From Mesostigma viride (taxonomy: Eukaryota > Streptophyta > Mesostigmatophyceae > Mesostigmatales > Mesostigmataceae), in NCBI GenBank assembly GCA_009746045.1, contig RPFO01000702.1:372001-436000 (forward strand): a DNA stretch of 64,000 nucleotides, given 5' to 3'. Position 1 is the first letter of the stretch. Every line of letters starts with the position of its first letter. A program made the position numbers and the translations under genes. Positions 37,390 through 47,131 of this stretch are shown in pieces. The notes under the pieces are model-generated. The model saw nothing but the letters and a program-made list of their open reading frames with translations, did not search any database and was not told where the DNA came from.

Positions 37390-37418
37390 TTGAATTCATA
37401 TGTCCTTTAAGTTATAAT
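37390..37418 (+). promoter_or_regulatory. Strong promoter of the epimerase arm
   Basis: TTGAAT (37390-37395), a 17-base spacer and a perfect TATAAT (37413-37418), 22 bases before the epimerase ATG. Back-to-back with the minus-strand promoter, 17 bases apart, so the two arms may be co-regulated. Confidence 0.75.
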
Positions 37419-37440
37419 CCAAACTGGAAATGAGGAGTGA

Positions 37441-38346
37441 ATGAATATACTTGTTACTGGTGGTGCTGGATTTATAGGATCTCATTTAGTAGATCAGCTA
37501 ATAGCTTTAGGAAATAAAGTAAAGATTTTAGATAATATTTCCTCTGGTAATCTGCTTTATGTTAATAGTAAGTCTGAGCTTATTCAGGGAAGTATTAATG
37601 ATGCTTTATGCCTAAAAAAAGCCTTTAATAATATAGACTTATGTTATCATCTTGCCGCGATTCCTTCCGTTCAAAAATCTATGGATAATTGGCCAGAATG
37701 CCATCAAGTAAATTTTAGCGGTACTATTAAAATATTTCTAGAAGCAGCAAAAAGAAATATACCGGTAATATACACTTCCTCAGCCGCAGTATATGGAGAT
37801 CCCGTAATTTTACCATTAAACGAAAACGACCCGATTAATTCCAAATCCCCATATGGTACAGATAAATACTGCTCTGAGCTACAAGCTAAAGTTTTCGGGT
37901 ATACTTATAACTTAAAAAGCGTTACACTCAGGTTATTTAACGTCTACGGAAGCAGACAAGATCCTAATTCGCCATATTCAGGTGTTATCTCAATATTTGC
38001 AAAGCAGATGAGTAGTAATCAGCCTATTACTGTCTATGGAGATGGTAATCAAGAGCGAGACTTTATTCATGTTAATGATGTAATTAAATTATTGATAAAG
38101 TCCCAAGAGCATGTCTCTACTGATGCTAACGTATATAATGGATGTACCGGCAATGGCACAAGCCTAAATAAACTAATAGAAACATTAAGTAATATTCTTA
38201 ATATAAAAGGAGAAGTGAATTATCATCCTTTCCGCAACGGAGATATTTATAAATCAATAGGTGACCCTCAAAAAGCCCAGAACGATATGGGATTTGTTGC
38301 TCAAACTGGTATTGAGGCAGGATTGCTTTCTTTATTTACCACATGA
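37441..38346 (+). CDS. NAD-dependent nucleotide-sugar epimerase/dehydratase
   Basis: A 301-residue extended SDR enzyme: Rossmann GGAGFIGSHLVDQL at residues 7-20, catalytic serine region TSSAAVYG and Y-x-x-x-K in YGTDKYCSELQAK near residue 140. It most resembles UDP-glucose/UDP-GlcNAc 4-epimerases (GalE/WbpP group). GAGGAG lies three bases before the ATG. The next gene overlaps by four bases (ATGA), so translation is coupled. Confidence 0.93.
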   Translation: MNILVTGGAGFIGSHLVDQLIALGNKVKILDNISSGNLLYVNSKSELIQGSINDALCLKKAFNNIDLCYHLAAIPSVQKSMDNWPECHQVNFSGTIKIFLEAAKRNIPVIYTSSAAVYGDPVILPLNENDPINSKSPYGTDKYCSELQAKVFGYTYNLKSVTLRLFNVYGSRQDPNSPYSGVISIFAKQMSSNQPITVYGDGNQERDFIHVNDVIKLLIKSQEHVSTDANVYNGCTGNGTSLNKLIETLSNILNIKGEVNYHPFRNGDIYKSIGDPQKAQNDMGFVAQTGIEAGLLSLFTT

Positions 38347-39455
38347 AAAGGCTCGTTATTTTTACTAGCAGTGATTCACATTTTTATGCTCACTTGTTAC
38401 CAATCGCATTGGCAGCAAAAGCTAATGGTTACCAAGTAAAAATACTAACTAACGTGAGTGATTTTCAAAATAAAATACAGAAATATGATATACAGGTTAT
38501 TCCTCTCTTTATCAATCGAAGTAGTATAAACCCCTTCAGGGAGTTCATGCTACTTTTGCAAGTGATAAGAATAATTAAAGCTGAAAAACCAGATATTCTT
38601 AATAATTTTACTCTCAAACCCATAATATATGGTAGCATAGCTGCTCTTTTTGCTAAAGTACCTAGAATTATTAATACCTTCCTTGGTATGGGTACTATTT
38701 TTATTAGCAATAATGTACTAATTAAATTACTGAAAGTTTTTATTTGCCTGCTACTTAGAATTAGCTATCACTGCAAAAATATGCTTTTTATAGTTCAAAA
38801 TAACGATGATAAAAAGCTATTAATAGAGCTCAAAATTGCCAAAGAAAATGATATTGTTGTGCAATGTAGTGTTGGAGTTAAAACCGAAGAGTTTCCTAAG
38901 CTACAAGAACCCAAAGGTAAGATTATTTTTGCTTTAGTTGCAAGAATGATTGTAGATAAGGGGATTAACGAATTCATTATTGCTTCTAAATTATTAAAAG
39001 AAAAAGGCATTGAGGCTGAATTTTGGCTAGTAGGAGAACCAGATAAGCAGAACAGAACCTCACTCAGCCTAGATAAGTTACAATATTACCATCAGCAAGG
39101 ATATGTCAGGTATTTAGGATTCCAAACTAATATTAAAAAAATATGGCAACAAGCACATGTCGCCGTGCTTCCTTCTTACCGTGAAGGTTTGAGCCACGCT
39201 CTTCTTGAAGCTGGAGCATATGGCAGAGCAATAATAACTACAGATGCACCAGGGGGAAGAGAGCTAATAAAAGATAAGAATAATGGATTACTTGTAAAAG
39301 TAAAAGATCATAAAAGCTTAGCTAATGCAATGGAATTGCTAGTTGTTGATAATTCATTAAGGAAAAAGCTAGGCAATCAGATTCGTCAGGATATAGCAGG
39401 TTTATACGATACTGCTATTATTCAAAATAAAATAATAAGTTTTTATAAAGTATAA
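38343..39455 (+). CDS. GT4-family glycosyltransferase
   Basis: A 370-residue GT-B glycosyltransferase that would add a sugar from a nucleotide donor at the inner face of the membrane. The N-terminal half has a hydrophobic stretch around residues 95-145. The C-terminal donor site shows LVARMIVDKGINEFI and EGLSHALLEAGAYGRAIITT with the catalytic E-x7-E. It is coupled to the epimerase upstream and followed 7 bases later by a flippase. The specificity is unknown. Confidence 0.94.
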   Translation: MKRLVIFTSSDSHFYAHLLPIALAAKANGYQVKILTNVSDFQNKIQKYDIQVIPLFINRSSINPFREFMLLLQVIRIIKAEKPDILNNFTLKPIIYGSIAALFAKVPRIINTFLGMGTIFISNNVLIKLLKVFICLLLRISYHCKNMLFIVQNNDDKKLLIELKIAKENDIVVQCSVGVKTEEFPKLQEPKGKIIFALVARMIVDKGINEFIIASKLLKEKGIEAEFWLVGEPDKQNRTSLSLDKLQYYHQQGYVRYLGFQTNIKKIWQQAHVAVLPSYREGLSHALLEAGAYGRAIITTDAPGGRELIKDKNNGLLVKVKDHKSLANAMELLVVDNSLRKKLGNQIRQDIAGLYDTAIIQNKIISFYKV

Positions 39456-39462
39456 ATCAGCA

Positions 39463-40701
39463 ATGGGCCAGCCTACAAAGAACCATATCGAGCTTACATT
39501 AAATCTATTATCTTTTGGGTTAATAGGCAGTAGCGGTATACTTCTAAATATAATTATTGTTAATTATTATAATATATCAATACTCGGCTTATTTAATCAA
39601 TTCTTAGCTCTATATTTTATTTTCTCTCAGCTAACAACTTTTGGTATCCACCAATCTGTTCTGGCATACATGCCATCGAGCAGAAGGCCTGATGTCGTGT
39701 TATCTTCTGCTCTATTAAGCGTTTTCTTATTCTCGTCTGGAACTGCTTTTATTATATATTTCTTACTTAAATACTTAATCCATTATTTTCAAATAATAAA
39801 CCTGGAAGCATCTATAAAATTTTTAATACCTGTCTTAATATTATTTTCTGTTAACAAAGTACTTATCAACGCCTTACTGGGATTAGGACGCATGAATAAG
39901 TTTGCAATAGCTAACGCTTCTCGCTTTATTCTTCTCCTGGTTAGCGTAGTGATCCATATATTAATAAAAGCTAAATATGAAACTATAACTTCTGCATTTA
40001 TTTTTGCTGAAGTGGGAGTGCTAATCTTACTGCTAACCTTTAATTTTTATACTAGAGATACTATTTTCAAATTAAAGAGGGTTCATATATTATTATGGAT
40101 TAAGAAACATTTTTCCTTTGGAAAATATGCCTTAATTAGTGGCTTTATTCTAGATTTAAATTCAAAAATCGACATTTTAATATTATCATTTTTTGTTAGT
40201 CAATCTGAAGTGGGTATATATTCTTTTGCAGCTATGCTTGGCGAAGGATTCTATCAATTTGCTTTGATCTTTAGAAATTTAAATACTAACAAATTCGCAT
40301 TATCTATACATAAAGATAAATCTTTAAAATTCCTTAAAAAAAATTCTTTAATTTTTTGGCAAAGCCTATTTATTTGCTTTGTCGGTATTATTAGCATAGT
40401 TTTGTATAAATTTTTTGTAAGTCTTATTACTAGTAATAGTGAGATCGTAAGTAAAGGATTTTTTGTTTACAGTATTTATGTATCAGGTGTTATTATTTCT
40501 TCAAAATGGATAATACTTGATAATATTTTAATCCTTAAGAAGCAGCCCAAACTTGATAACTATGTAAGAATCTCTAGTCTTATTATCAATTTCTTATTTT
40601 CGTTTGTTCTAGCCCAATTTATCGGTATTTTGGGTGCTGCCCTTGCTATATTTTTCAGCCTGATTACTACTGCTTTGTTACTGAAATATTTTTCTCAGTA
40701 A
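39463..40701 (+). CDS. Wzx-like polysaccharide flippase (first)
   Basis: A 412-residue membrane protein with about 12 helices, of the MOP/Wzx type that turns lipid-linked oligosaccharide across the inner membrane. The early segment FGLIGSSGILLNIIIVNYYN and the conserved arginine/glycine-rich loop (LLGLGRMNKFAIANASRF) fit the family. It ends the epimerase-GT4-flippase operon and converges with the GT2 gene across a short hairpin. A second, different flippase is at 44706. Confidence 0.9.
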   Translation: MGQPTKNHIELTLNLLSFGLIGSSGILLNIIIVNYYNISILGLFNQFLALYFIFSQLTTFGIHQSVLAYMPSSRRPDVVLSSALLSVFLFSSGTAFIIYFLLKYLIHYFQIINLEASIKFLIPVLILFSVNKVLINALLGLGRMNKFAIANASRFILLLVSVVIHILIKAKYETITSAFIFAEVGVLILLLTFNFYTRDTIFKLKRVHILLWIKKHFSFGKYALISGFILDLNSKIDILILSFFVSQSEVGIYSFAAMLGEGFYQFALIFRNLNTNKFALSIHKDKSLKFLKKNSLIFWQSLFICFVGIISIVLYKFFVSLITSNSEIVSKGFFVYSIYVSGVIISSKWIILDNILILKKQPKLDNYVRISSLIINFLFSFVLAQFIGILGAALAIFFSLITTALLLKYFSQ

Positions 40702-40710
40702 TAGAGAAAA
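40690..40710. terminator. Hairpin between convergent flippase and GT2 genes
   Basis: TTTTCTC / GAGAAAA arms (7 bp) with a 7-base loop. It overlaps the flippase stop codon and lies before the end of the minus-strand GT2 gene. Position suggests bidirectional termination. Confidence 0.45.
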
Positions 40711-40718
40711 CATCTAAG

Positions 40719-41666
40719 TTATTTTAAATGCTTATTATTGTCCTGATCAAAAAACATTGCAAAGAATATTGATTGCATACCACTACCAAAGCAAAATAAA
40801 GTTAAGACTAAGGTTATTTCTGGGATCGTATGAGTTGAAAAGAAAACAATAAATAACCTAATAAGAAAGCAAAAGCCCAGAAACATAAAAATAAAGCCAT
40901 ACGCATAAAATAGGACAAGAGGATGAAAATCCCTTATTATGTATTTTTCTTTAAGCCTCCAGAAAAACATTTTTACTAATAAAAAACTAAGTGTCCATAT
41001 AACCTTTCTCACTTTCAATTTAGAACGCTCCCCTACATTATATACAGGCTTAAGAGGAACATCTTTGACAATAAAATTGTGGACATTTAATCTGACTAAA
41101 AGATCATTCGGTTGGCCGTATCGCTTATAAGTCTTATCCCAATCAATACATTGCAATGCTTCTTTACATATAACTGTATATCCAGTTTGGGAATCAGAAA
41201 TGTGCCAATAACCAGAAGCAATTTTAGTCAAAAGTGATAGAATAGCATTACCAAAAAACCTGATTTTAGGAATATTGCTATAAGCGTCTTGGTATATTAA
41301 TCTGTTAGCTTTGGAATAATGAACCTCACCACTAACTACAGGATCTAACAATAAGGGTAAATCTTTAGGATCCATTTGCCCATCCCCAGCCATTACCACC
41401 GCTGCATCAATATTATTATCCCGCGACCACTTATATCCTGAAGCAATAGCCCCTCCAACACCTTGGTTAATCTCGTGATGAATTACTACAACCTTTTCAT
41501 TTGCTTTACTGATTTCCTTAATAATCTCTAAAGTATTATCTTGACTGCAATCATCTATTACTACAATATAATCAATAAAAGAAGGTATAGTATTAATTAC
41601 TTTAGCAATCTGTGTCTCCTCATTATAAGCTGGTACGACTACCGATATTACTTTTCCTTTATACAT
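40719..41666 (-). CDS. GT2-family glycosyltransferase with C-terminal membrane helices
   Basis: A 315-residue enzyme of the dolichyl-/undecaprenyl-phosphate sugar transferase type. The N-terminal GT-A domain has VVVPAYNEE, the nucleotide-binding DDCSQDNT and the metal-binding DGQMDPKDLPLL motif; two or three helices at residues 245-305 anchor it. Such enzymes make lipid-linked monosugar donors used by GT-C enzymes outside, which fits the membrane GT-C-like gene at 42112. Alone on the minus strand. Confidence 0.93.
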   Translation of the reverse strand: MYKGKVISVVVPAYNEETQIAKVINTIPSFIDYIVVIDDCSQDNTLEIIKEISKANEKVVVIHHEINQGVGGAIASGYKWSRDNNIDAAVVMAGDGQMDPKDLPLLLDPVVSGEVHYSKANRLIYQDAYSNIPKIRFFGNAILSLLTKIASGYWHISDSQTGYTVICKEALQCIDWDKTYKRYGQPNDLLVRLNVHNFIVKDVPLKPVYNVGERSKLKVRKVIWTLSFLLVKMFFWRLKEKYIIRDFHPLVLFYAYGFIFMFLGFCFLIRLFIVFFSTHTIPEITLVLTLFCFGSGMQSIFFAMFFDQDNNKHLK

Positions 41667-42111
41667 ATTGCTAGAAAATATTCCCTGTTATTGAAACCCT
41701 GGAATCATAACAGCTAATTATACCTATTGCAATTTAAAAAGTCTCCGATTATTATACAGATAAAATTAAAAGGAAAATACAAATTTCCTAACTCAAAGAA
41801 TAGTGCACCAAGTAAAAACTTAGGTTTTACAGTAGAGAAAATATGTAAGGGTTATTTTTAATAATAGGGAATAAGGGTTATAAAATAGCAATTATACAAA
41901 AAATATAGGAAGTTACCCTAAAAAAGATTCTTAAGGGTTGGTGTAGCGTTATATAAGTAAGTAGCTAATATTAGTTAGCGCCTCAAGCTCTATGGAAGGA
42001 TATCACAAACTGTGGAAATATTAGATGAAAACTTAATTTGCCCCCGCACCAAAATCCAGCACTATGTGGATCACCTAGGAAAAAACCTAAATAAGAAATA
42101 AAAAAACCTCA
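41667..42111. other. Intergenic region, 445 bases, no gene seen
   Basis: Holds the upstream regions of the divergent GT2 and GT-C genes. I see only a weak stem (GTAAAA / TTTTAC, 41812-41830) and some AGGGTT-like repeats (41847, 41872, 41933). No open frame, tRNA or transposon ends. Confidence 0.5.
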
Positions 42112-43542
42112 ATGATAGCAGTAATTATACTTACTTTAAAATATATTACCACCTACTTATTAAGCAGCTTAATTGTTTTCCACGTTATTAAAAAATATAT
42201 CTCATCATTTTACAATGAGGAGAATTTTATTATAATTTTATCTATAATCGTAGGACCACTTTTAGCATCATGGCTGTTTATTCAATTTATCAGATTCTTC
42301 CCCTATTGTTCTGATCTGACCTACATTTCTCTGTTAACTATAACTGCTCTAAGTTTACTTTTAATCTTATGTCCGAACTTAAAAAAATTATTTCCACGGC
42401 CTACCTTTACTAGCTTCCAATTGTCTACCCGGTATGATCAAATAGCTTTACTTGCAATTGTAATAATAGTAAGTTTTGTTTTCTTTTATTTCCTGGCTTT
42501 TTCTTTTATAGAGAATGATCCATTAGATTACCTTTTTTTAGCAAAATTAATATTAGAAAAGAAAACGGTAGATTTTTATCCGGCTATGGATGGAATAAAT
42601 ACGCATGGAATGATCTCGCCATTTACTCACCCTCTTGGCTTTCCTGGATTTTTTGCCATTAATATGTTAGGTATTGATAATTATAATGTAGCTGTTTTTG
42701 CAGTAAAATTAGCATGCGGTTATTATTTAATAGTAAGCTTAATTTTTTTCACTCATATTTCTTCTGAATTTGGCTGTAGCAATATATATATTGCTAGCCT
42801 AATTTATATTTCTACTCCTTTTATTTTGTTGCTTACTATTAGATGCCATATAGATCCATATAGAATCCTATTATTTGCTTTAAGCATCTTCACTGCATAT
42901 AAAATCCTTAAGAACCCTACAAAAGCTGAGTTTATATTATTAGGGGTGATTACAGGATTATCTTGGTTTATTCATTCTTCTGGTGTATTGAATGTTTTTA
43001 TAGCAGTAGGGTTAGCATGTTTATATGCTGTTTTTAAAAAAGGATTCCTTGCTTCAATAAAGCTGGGTTTATGGGCATCACTAGGATGTCTTGTATTACT
43101 TACAGCTGACTTGCTACATATATATAAAGCTACAGGCAGGATCATAGGAGATACAGAGAATATTGAGGTAATAACCCTGCTCTTAGAACATTATAAAAAT
43201 TTTTGGCATGCTTTCCGAGAAATAGGAAACTTACCAGATAATTTAATGAAGTTTAGTGTTTTATTTCTGGAAATACAACTATTCGGAATAACATACACTA
43301 TATTTATTATTGCTATTGCTATTGCTTTTGTAAAGGTCCGTAGCCTCAAATTAAATGATATGCAAATTTTTACTTTACTAGCAATTAGCGCTTTTTATGG
43401 AATTGCTATACTTCTTACACTTATTAACGTTCAGGTATTCATTTTTAACCCTAGATACCTTTTACAGCCAATTGGGTTAATATGCCTTTTTGCAGCTACT
43501 ATATTTAATTGCGGAGAAAGTAGAAATGCAGAAAACAACTAA
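42112..43542 (+). CDS. GT-C-fold-like polytopic membrane glycosyltransferase
   Basis: A 476-residue protein with about 11-12 helices. The first periplasmic loop holds acidic residues in SFIENDPLDYLFLAKLI near residue 140, placed like the acidic DE motif of PMT/ArnT-type (GT39/GT83) enzymes that use lipid-phosphate sugars. THPLGFPGFF in the next loop also recalls that group. It would act in the periplasm with the product of the GT2 gene. Family assignment is by pattern and topology, not certain. The following gene overlaps by 17 bases. Confidence 0.75.
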   Translation: MIAVIILTLKYITTYLLSSLIVFHVIKKYISSFYNEENFIIILSIIVGPLLASWLFIQFIRFFPYCSDLTYISLLTITALSLLLILCPNLKKLFPRPTFTSFQLSTRYDQIALLAIVIIVSFVFFYFLAFSFIENDPLDYLFLAKLILEKKTVDFYPAMDGINTHGMISPFTHPLGFPGFFAINMLGIDNYNVAVFAVKLACGYYLIVSLIFFTHISSEFGCSNIYIASLIYISTPFILLLTIRCHIDPYRILLFALSIFTAYKILKNPTKAEFILLGVITGLSWFIHSSGVLNVFIAVGLACLYAVFKKGFLASIKLGLWASLGCLVLLTADLLHIYKATGRIIGDTENIEVITLLLEHYKNFWHAFREIGNLPDNLMKFSVLFLEIQLFGITYTIFIIAIAIAFVKVRSLKLNDMQIFTLLAISAFYGIAILLTLINVQVFIFNPRYLLQPIGLICLFAATIFNCGESRNAENN

Positions 43543-44728
43543 TAATAGTATATTGATATCATTATTTAAAGGCTTAATCTTGTTGCTTATAATCTCTCAA
43601 GTAGTAGTTGCAGCCCTAAGGGAAATTCACCCATTTGCTCCACAACCATTGAAAATCACTCTTAATGAGAATACTAAACTAGCTCGTAGTTCTCTTTCGT
43701 TAGGAAATGTCACTGCATTTCTTAATAATCTACCTGATGTTAACAATTTACTGGTCTTACGCCAAGGAGAAAGTCTTAAATATACTAAGCATAAAATTAT
43801 CCACGCATATGACAAAAGAATGAGTAGAATTGCTAGTTCTACCTCTCTATTAGAAACTATTAAAACCTTAAATGAATTAGGAATTAATTATATAGTTAAT
43901 ACTTACTATCAGGATCCTATCATCTTGAATACTTTTATAAAAGAAATAATGAACAATCCAAGATTTTCTACTTTATTATATTTTGATGAGTATTATTCTG
44001 TGTATAAGATTTCTAACAACCATAAATTAGAAAAAATATACCCTCCTTTAAATTTAAAAATTTCTCGTTCTAATGATTTATTATCAGAAACATTTTATAA
44101 TACTTTTAAATTATATAAGATTAAAAACAGTAATGAAAATTATAACTACTCTGAGTATCTTTTAGAAATAGAGATAGATTCAAGTATTATTACAACCCTT
44201 GATATAACTGCTACTTCTAATGAAGAAAGGGGAACAAAATATACTATTAACTCTGTTTTATTACCAGGTAAAAATATTATTAAAGAAAGAATTATGCCTT
44301 CTATCTTGACTAAAGATACCTTCTTTTTGCTAAGAGCGAAGAAAAAGGCAAATATTAAAATAAAAAAAGCTACTCTAGCTCCTCTTAGAGCTTATGAAAT
44401 TAAGTCTAATAACATTCAAATACCCATCATAATTGAAGGAAAAGTATGTAAATTAGATAACAATATATGTAAACTTGATGAGCTAAACAAAAAGGTTTAT
44501 CCAGAGCGTCAAAAAAATGAGGATATAACCCTAAAAATAAAAGGCGCAGGGACAATCTGTCGTTATAGAAAAATGAGGCTGATAGGATTTAACGTTATTA
44601 ACCAAAAAAGCGAGTGCTTCTCTTTAGATAATAAACCACTCACAATTAATCTTACAGAAGATGAATATCTGGCTTTAACTAGCCATGGAGCTTATTTAGA
44701 AATATATGAGGCTAAAATTGCTCAGTGA
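43526..44728 (+). CDS. Membrane-anchored periplasmic protein coupled to the GT-C-like gene
   Basis: A 400-residue protein from the ATG at 43526 (GGAG at 43513); an ATG at 43490 would overlap further and lacks a ribosome site. One hydrophobic helix at residues 10-27, then a soluble domain. The first part (ALREIHPFAP; TLNELGINYIVNTYYQDP) resembles the C-terminal periplasmic domain of large GT-C glycosyltransferases. The end, residues 250-400, is beta-rich. Gene order suggests the two genes together correspond to one larger enzyme in other bacteria. Function unproven. Confidence 0.7.
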   Translation: MQKTTNNSILISLFKGLILLLIISQVVVAALREIHPFAPQPLKITLNENTKLARSSLSLGNVTAFLNNLPDVNNLLVLRQGESLKYTKHKIIHAYDKRMSRIASSTSLLETIKTLNELGINYIVNTYYQDPIILNTFIKEIMNNPRFSTLLYFDEYYSVYKISNNHKLEKIYPPLNLKISRSNDLLSETFYNTFKLYKIKNSNENYNYSEYLLEIEIDSSIITTLDITATSNEERGTKYTINSVLLPGKNIIKERIMPSILTKDTFFLLRAKKKANIKIKKATLAPLRAYEIKSNNIQIPIIIEGKVCKLDNNICKLDELNKKVYPERQKNEDITLKIKGAGTICRYRKMRLIGFNVINQKSECFSLDNKPLTINLTEDEYLALTSHGAYLEIYEAKIAQ

Positions 44729-45962
44729 TTTCTATTATAATATTTTAAAATCTAGTTTTATTAAGAATTCCTTTATATTATTAGCAAGCCAGCTTATAGC
44801 CAAAATATTGCCTTTAATATCTCTACTTTTTTCAATGAAGCTTTATAGCACAGAAGATTTTGGGAAATTTGGACTTTTCATTAGTATTTCAACTATTACT
44901 TCTTCCTTTGCAAATCTTGCTTTAGATAATTATATAGTTTTATCGAAAAACAAAAAAGACTTACAATTATGTATTTTTTCATGCGTGTTATGGGCATCTC
45001 TTTTTTTAGTGTTACAAACTTTTTTATCTATCTTTGTTTATAAGTTTTTTTTTGACGAGTATTATATTCTTTTTATTGGTTTATATAGTTTTTTCCGATC
45101 TTTTTCTCTAGTGGGCACAAACTTAGCTATAAAGTTTGAACATATAAGAGCCCTCTCGATAGCTCGAATTTTTGACTCTTTAATATTTAATATTTCATTT
45201 ATAGGCCTTGGTTTCTATGGTATAGGGTATATAGGGCTAATATTTTGTAGTTTTATTACATTCATTCCAAGTATTATTATCCCCCTAATTTTATGTAGGA
45301 AGGAGATGAACTTCTCTATACCTTCTTTTGCTGAGGTGATAGATTTTCATCATAGAAACATAGAAATACCAAAATATATAGCTTCAGCAAATCTTATAGA
45401 AACTTTAAGTAATCATCTGCATACCATATTATTTAATTTTCTATTTGATATAAAAGTTGTAGGCCAGCTTTTTTTTGTGCAAAGGATATTGGTATCACCT
45501 ATAATAATTATTCATCCTATAACTCAATATTTATTGAAAAGTTTAGATAATGCTGTCGAGCTAACAAAAAGCTATAAGCTTATGCGTTATTTTTCTTATG
45601 CATATCTTTTGTTCTCTGCAGTAATAATATGGATTTTTGTAGCTTTACCTAATAAGATAATACTACCTTATATTAAAAATGATTGGGAACAGATAGTACC
45701 AATATTTCAAATAATGGTTACTTTGTATGCCCTTATTTATTTACTAAAAATTATTTCTCCTATTTTTTTTAAAAGTAAAACTCACCATTATATTTTAAAT
45801 TATAATATAATAAGTTTGTTAGTTACTTTAGCTGTAAGCGCAGTTGGATACTTTTTAAAAGTAACTTTCATAGTTCAGCTTTTATGCTTTTCAATAGCAA
45901 AGTGTATAGTTTGTTCTTACTTTATATTTATAGCTATTAGAATTGCTAAAAAACATCGCTAA
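44706..45962 (+). CDS. Wzx-like polysaccharide flippase (second)
   Basis: A 418-residue MOP-type membrane protein with about 12 helices. The start FILLASQLIAKILPLISLLF and LYSTEDFGKFGLFISI are typical of O-antigen flippases. It overlaps the previous gene by 23 bases and converges on a GT4 gene with a 4-base overlap. Two flippases in one cluster suggest two glycan products, or one product and one retained duplicate. Confidence 0.9.
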   Translation: MRLKLLSDFYYNILKSSFIKNSFILLASQLIAKILPLISLLFSMKLYSTEDFGKFGLFISISTITSSFANLALDNYIVLSKNKKDLQLCIFSCVLWASLFLVLQTFLSIFVYKFFFDEYYILFIGLYSFFRSFSLVGTNLAIKFEHIRALSIARIFDSLIFNISFIGLGFYGIGYIGLIFCSFITFIPSIIIPLILCRKEMNFSIPSFAEVIDFHHRNIEIPKYIASANLIETLSNHLHTILFNFLFDIKVVGQLFFVQRILVSPIIIIHPITQYLLKSLDNAVELTKSYKLMRYFSYAYLLFSAVIIWIFVALPNKIILPYIKNDWEQIVPIFQIMVTLYALIYLLKIISPIFFKSKTHHYILNYNIISLLVTLAVSAVGYFLKVTFIVQLLCFSIAKCIVCSYFIFIAIRIAKKHR

Positions 45963-47131
45963 CTATCCTTTTTAGAGACAATCTCTAGGCATTTTTTTTC
46001 CCAAGAAAAGTGTTGTTTCGCATAATTTCTACTCGCTTCCTGGTATTTTTTCAGCAATTTGGGCTGTTTAAATAAAATTAAAACATGTTTTACTAAATCT
46101 TCTAAATTGCCGGGGGTATGGGTCACTAATATGGCTTGATTTGCAAGCTCTATATTTCCTGGAACTCCACTTGCAATTATAGCTCTACCTGCGGAAGCAT
46201 AATCACGGATCTTAAGCTTTGATACACCAATAGTATTATTTAACTCTGCAGTGGAGTTACTTAATGCTATATCAAAGCAGTTTATAACCATATTTGCATT
46301 TTTTAGTTCTACTACCCCTAAAAAGTAAACTTTGTCTTCAATACCTAATTTTTTTGATTTTTGCTCTAAACTATTTCTCTCTGGCCCATCACCCCCTATA
46401 ATTAACCTAATGTTATCATTTTGCCTGCTCACCTCATATAAACATTCCAAAGTTAAATCCAGCCCTTGCCATTTTGTTAAAGCACCAATAAAACCTAAGT
46501 AAAAATAATCTGGATTAAGCCCAAGAAAAGATAAAGCTTGCATACGGTCAATTGGCTTAAACTGATGTATATCTGTCCCGTTTTCAACTACCATACATTT
46601 ATTTTCTGGAATCCCGCATCTTACTAGTTGGTTTTTTAACCCTTCTGTTACTAACAAAACTTGATACGCAAGCTTGCAGTCAAGCAGTTGTACTAAGCGT
46701 CCTAGATATGCAAAAAAACTAGGCACACTTAACATTCTCATTTCTTCTTGTACCCAACCATTATGTTCAGTAATAGTTCTTACTTTCATAACCCTAGCTA
46801 TTAACAAAAGGATAAAGCTTAGCAAAGACATCCTAAGATAAAAAAACTGAGGACGTTTTTTTATTAAGGCCTTAAATATTGGCAAGATCGCAAATAATGC
46901 ACCCAAAAAGCGAGGGCGTAAAATTGGGCTATAATGAAAAATATAATTCAAATTAGGAGAGGTACGAAAAAAAGGGCTATGAATTTCTTTCATTGGTTTG
47001 GGAAGAATTACGGTTACTTTGTAACCTAAGGTAGCCAATCCATTAACAATACCTAAGACGTGTAGCGGGCACGCATTAGCAATGCTTAAATCTACACCAG
47101 CATAATATAATATTTCCTTATCTTTAGTCAT
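45959..47131 (-). CDS. GT4-family glycosyltransferase (second)
   Basis: A 390-residue GT-B glycosyltransferase. The donor-binding half shows FIGALTKWQGLDLTLECL, IIGGDGPERNSLE and the segment ASAGRAIIASGVPGNIEL. A GT4-type variant of the E-x7-E motif is present (NNTIGVSKLKIRDYASAG). It closes the polysaccharide cluster on the right, on the minus strand, with a 380-base gap before ettA. Confidence 0.93.
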   Translation of the reverse strand: MTKDKEILYYAGVDLSIANACPLHVLGIVNGLATLGYKVTVILPKPMKEIHSPFFRTSPNLNYIFHYSPILRPRFLGALFAILPIFKALIKKRPQFFYLRMSLLSFILLLIARVMKVRTITEHNGWVQEEMRMLSVPSFFAYLGRLVQLLDCKLAYQVLLVTEGLKNQLVRCGIPENKCMVVENGTDIHQFKPIDRMQALSFLGLNPDYFYLGFIGALTKWQGLDLTLECLYEVSRQNDNIRLIIGGDGPERNSLEQKSKKLGIEDKVYFLGVVELKNANMVINCFDIALSNSTAELNNTIGVSKLKIRDYASAGRAIIASGVPGNIELANQAILVTHTPGNLEDLVKHVLILFKQPKLLKKYQEASRNYAKQHFSWEKKCLEIVSKKDS

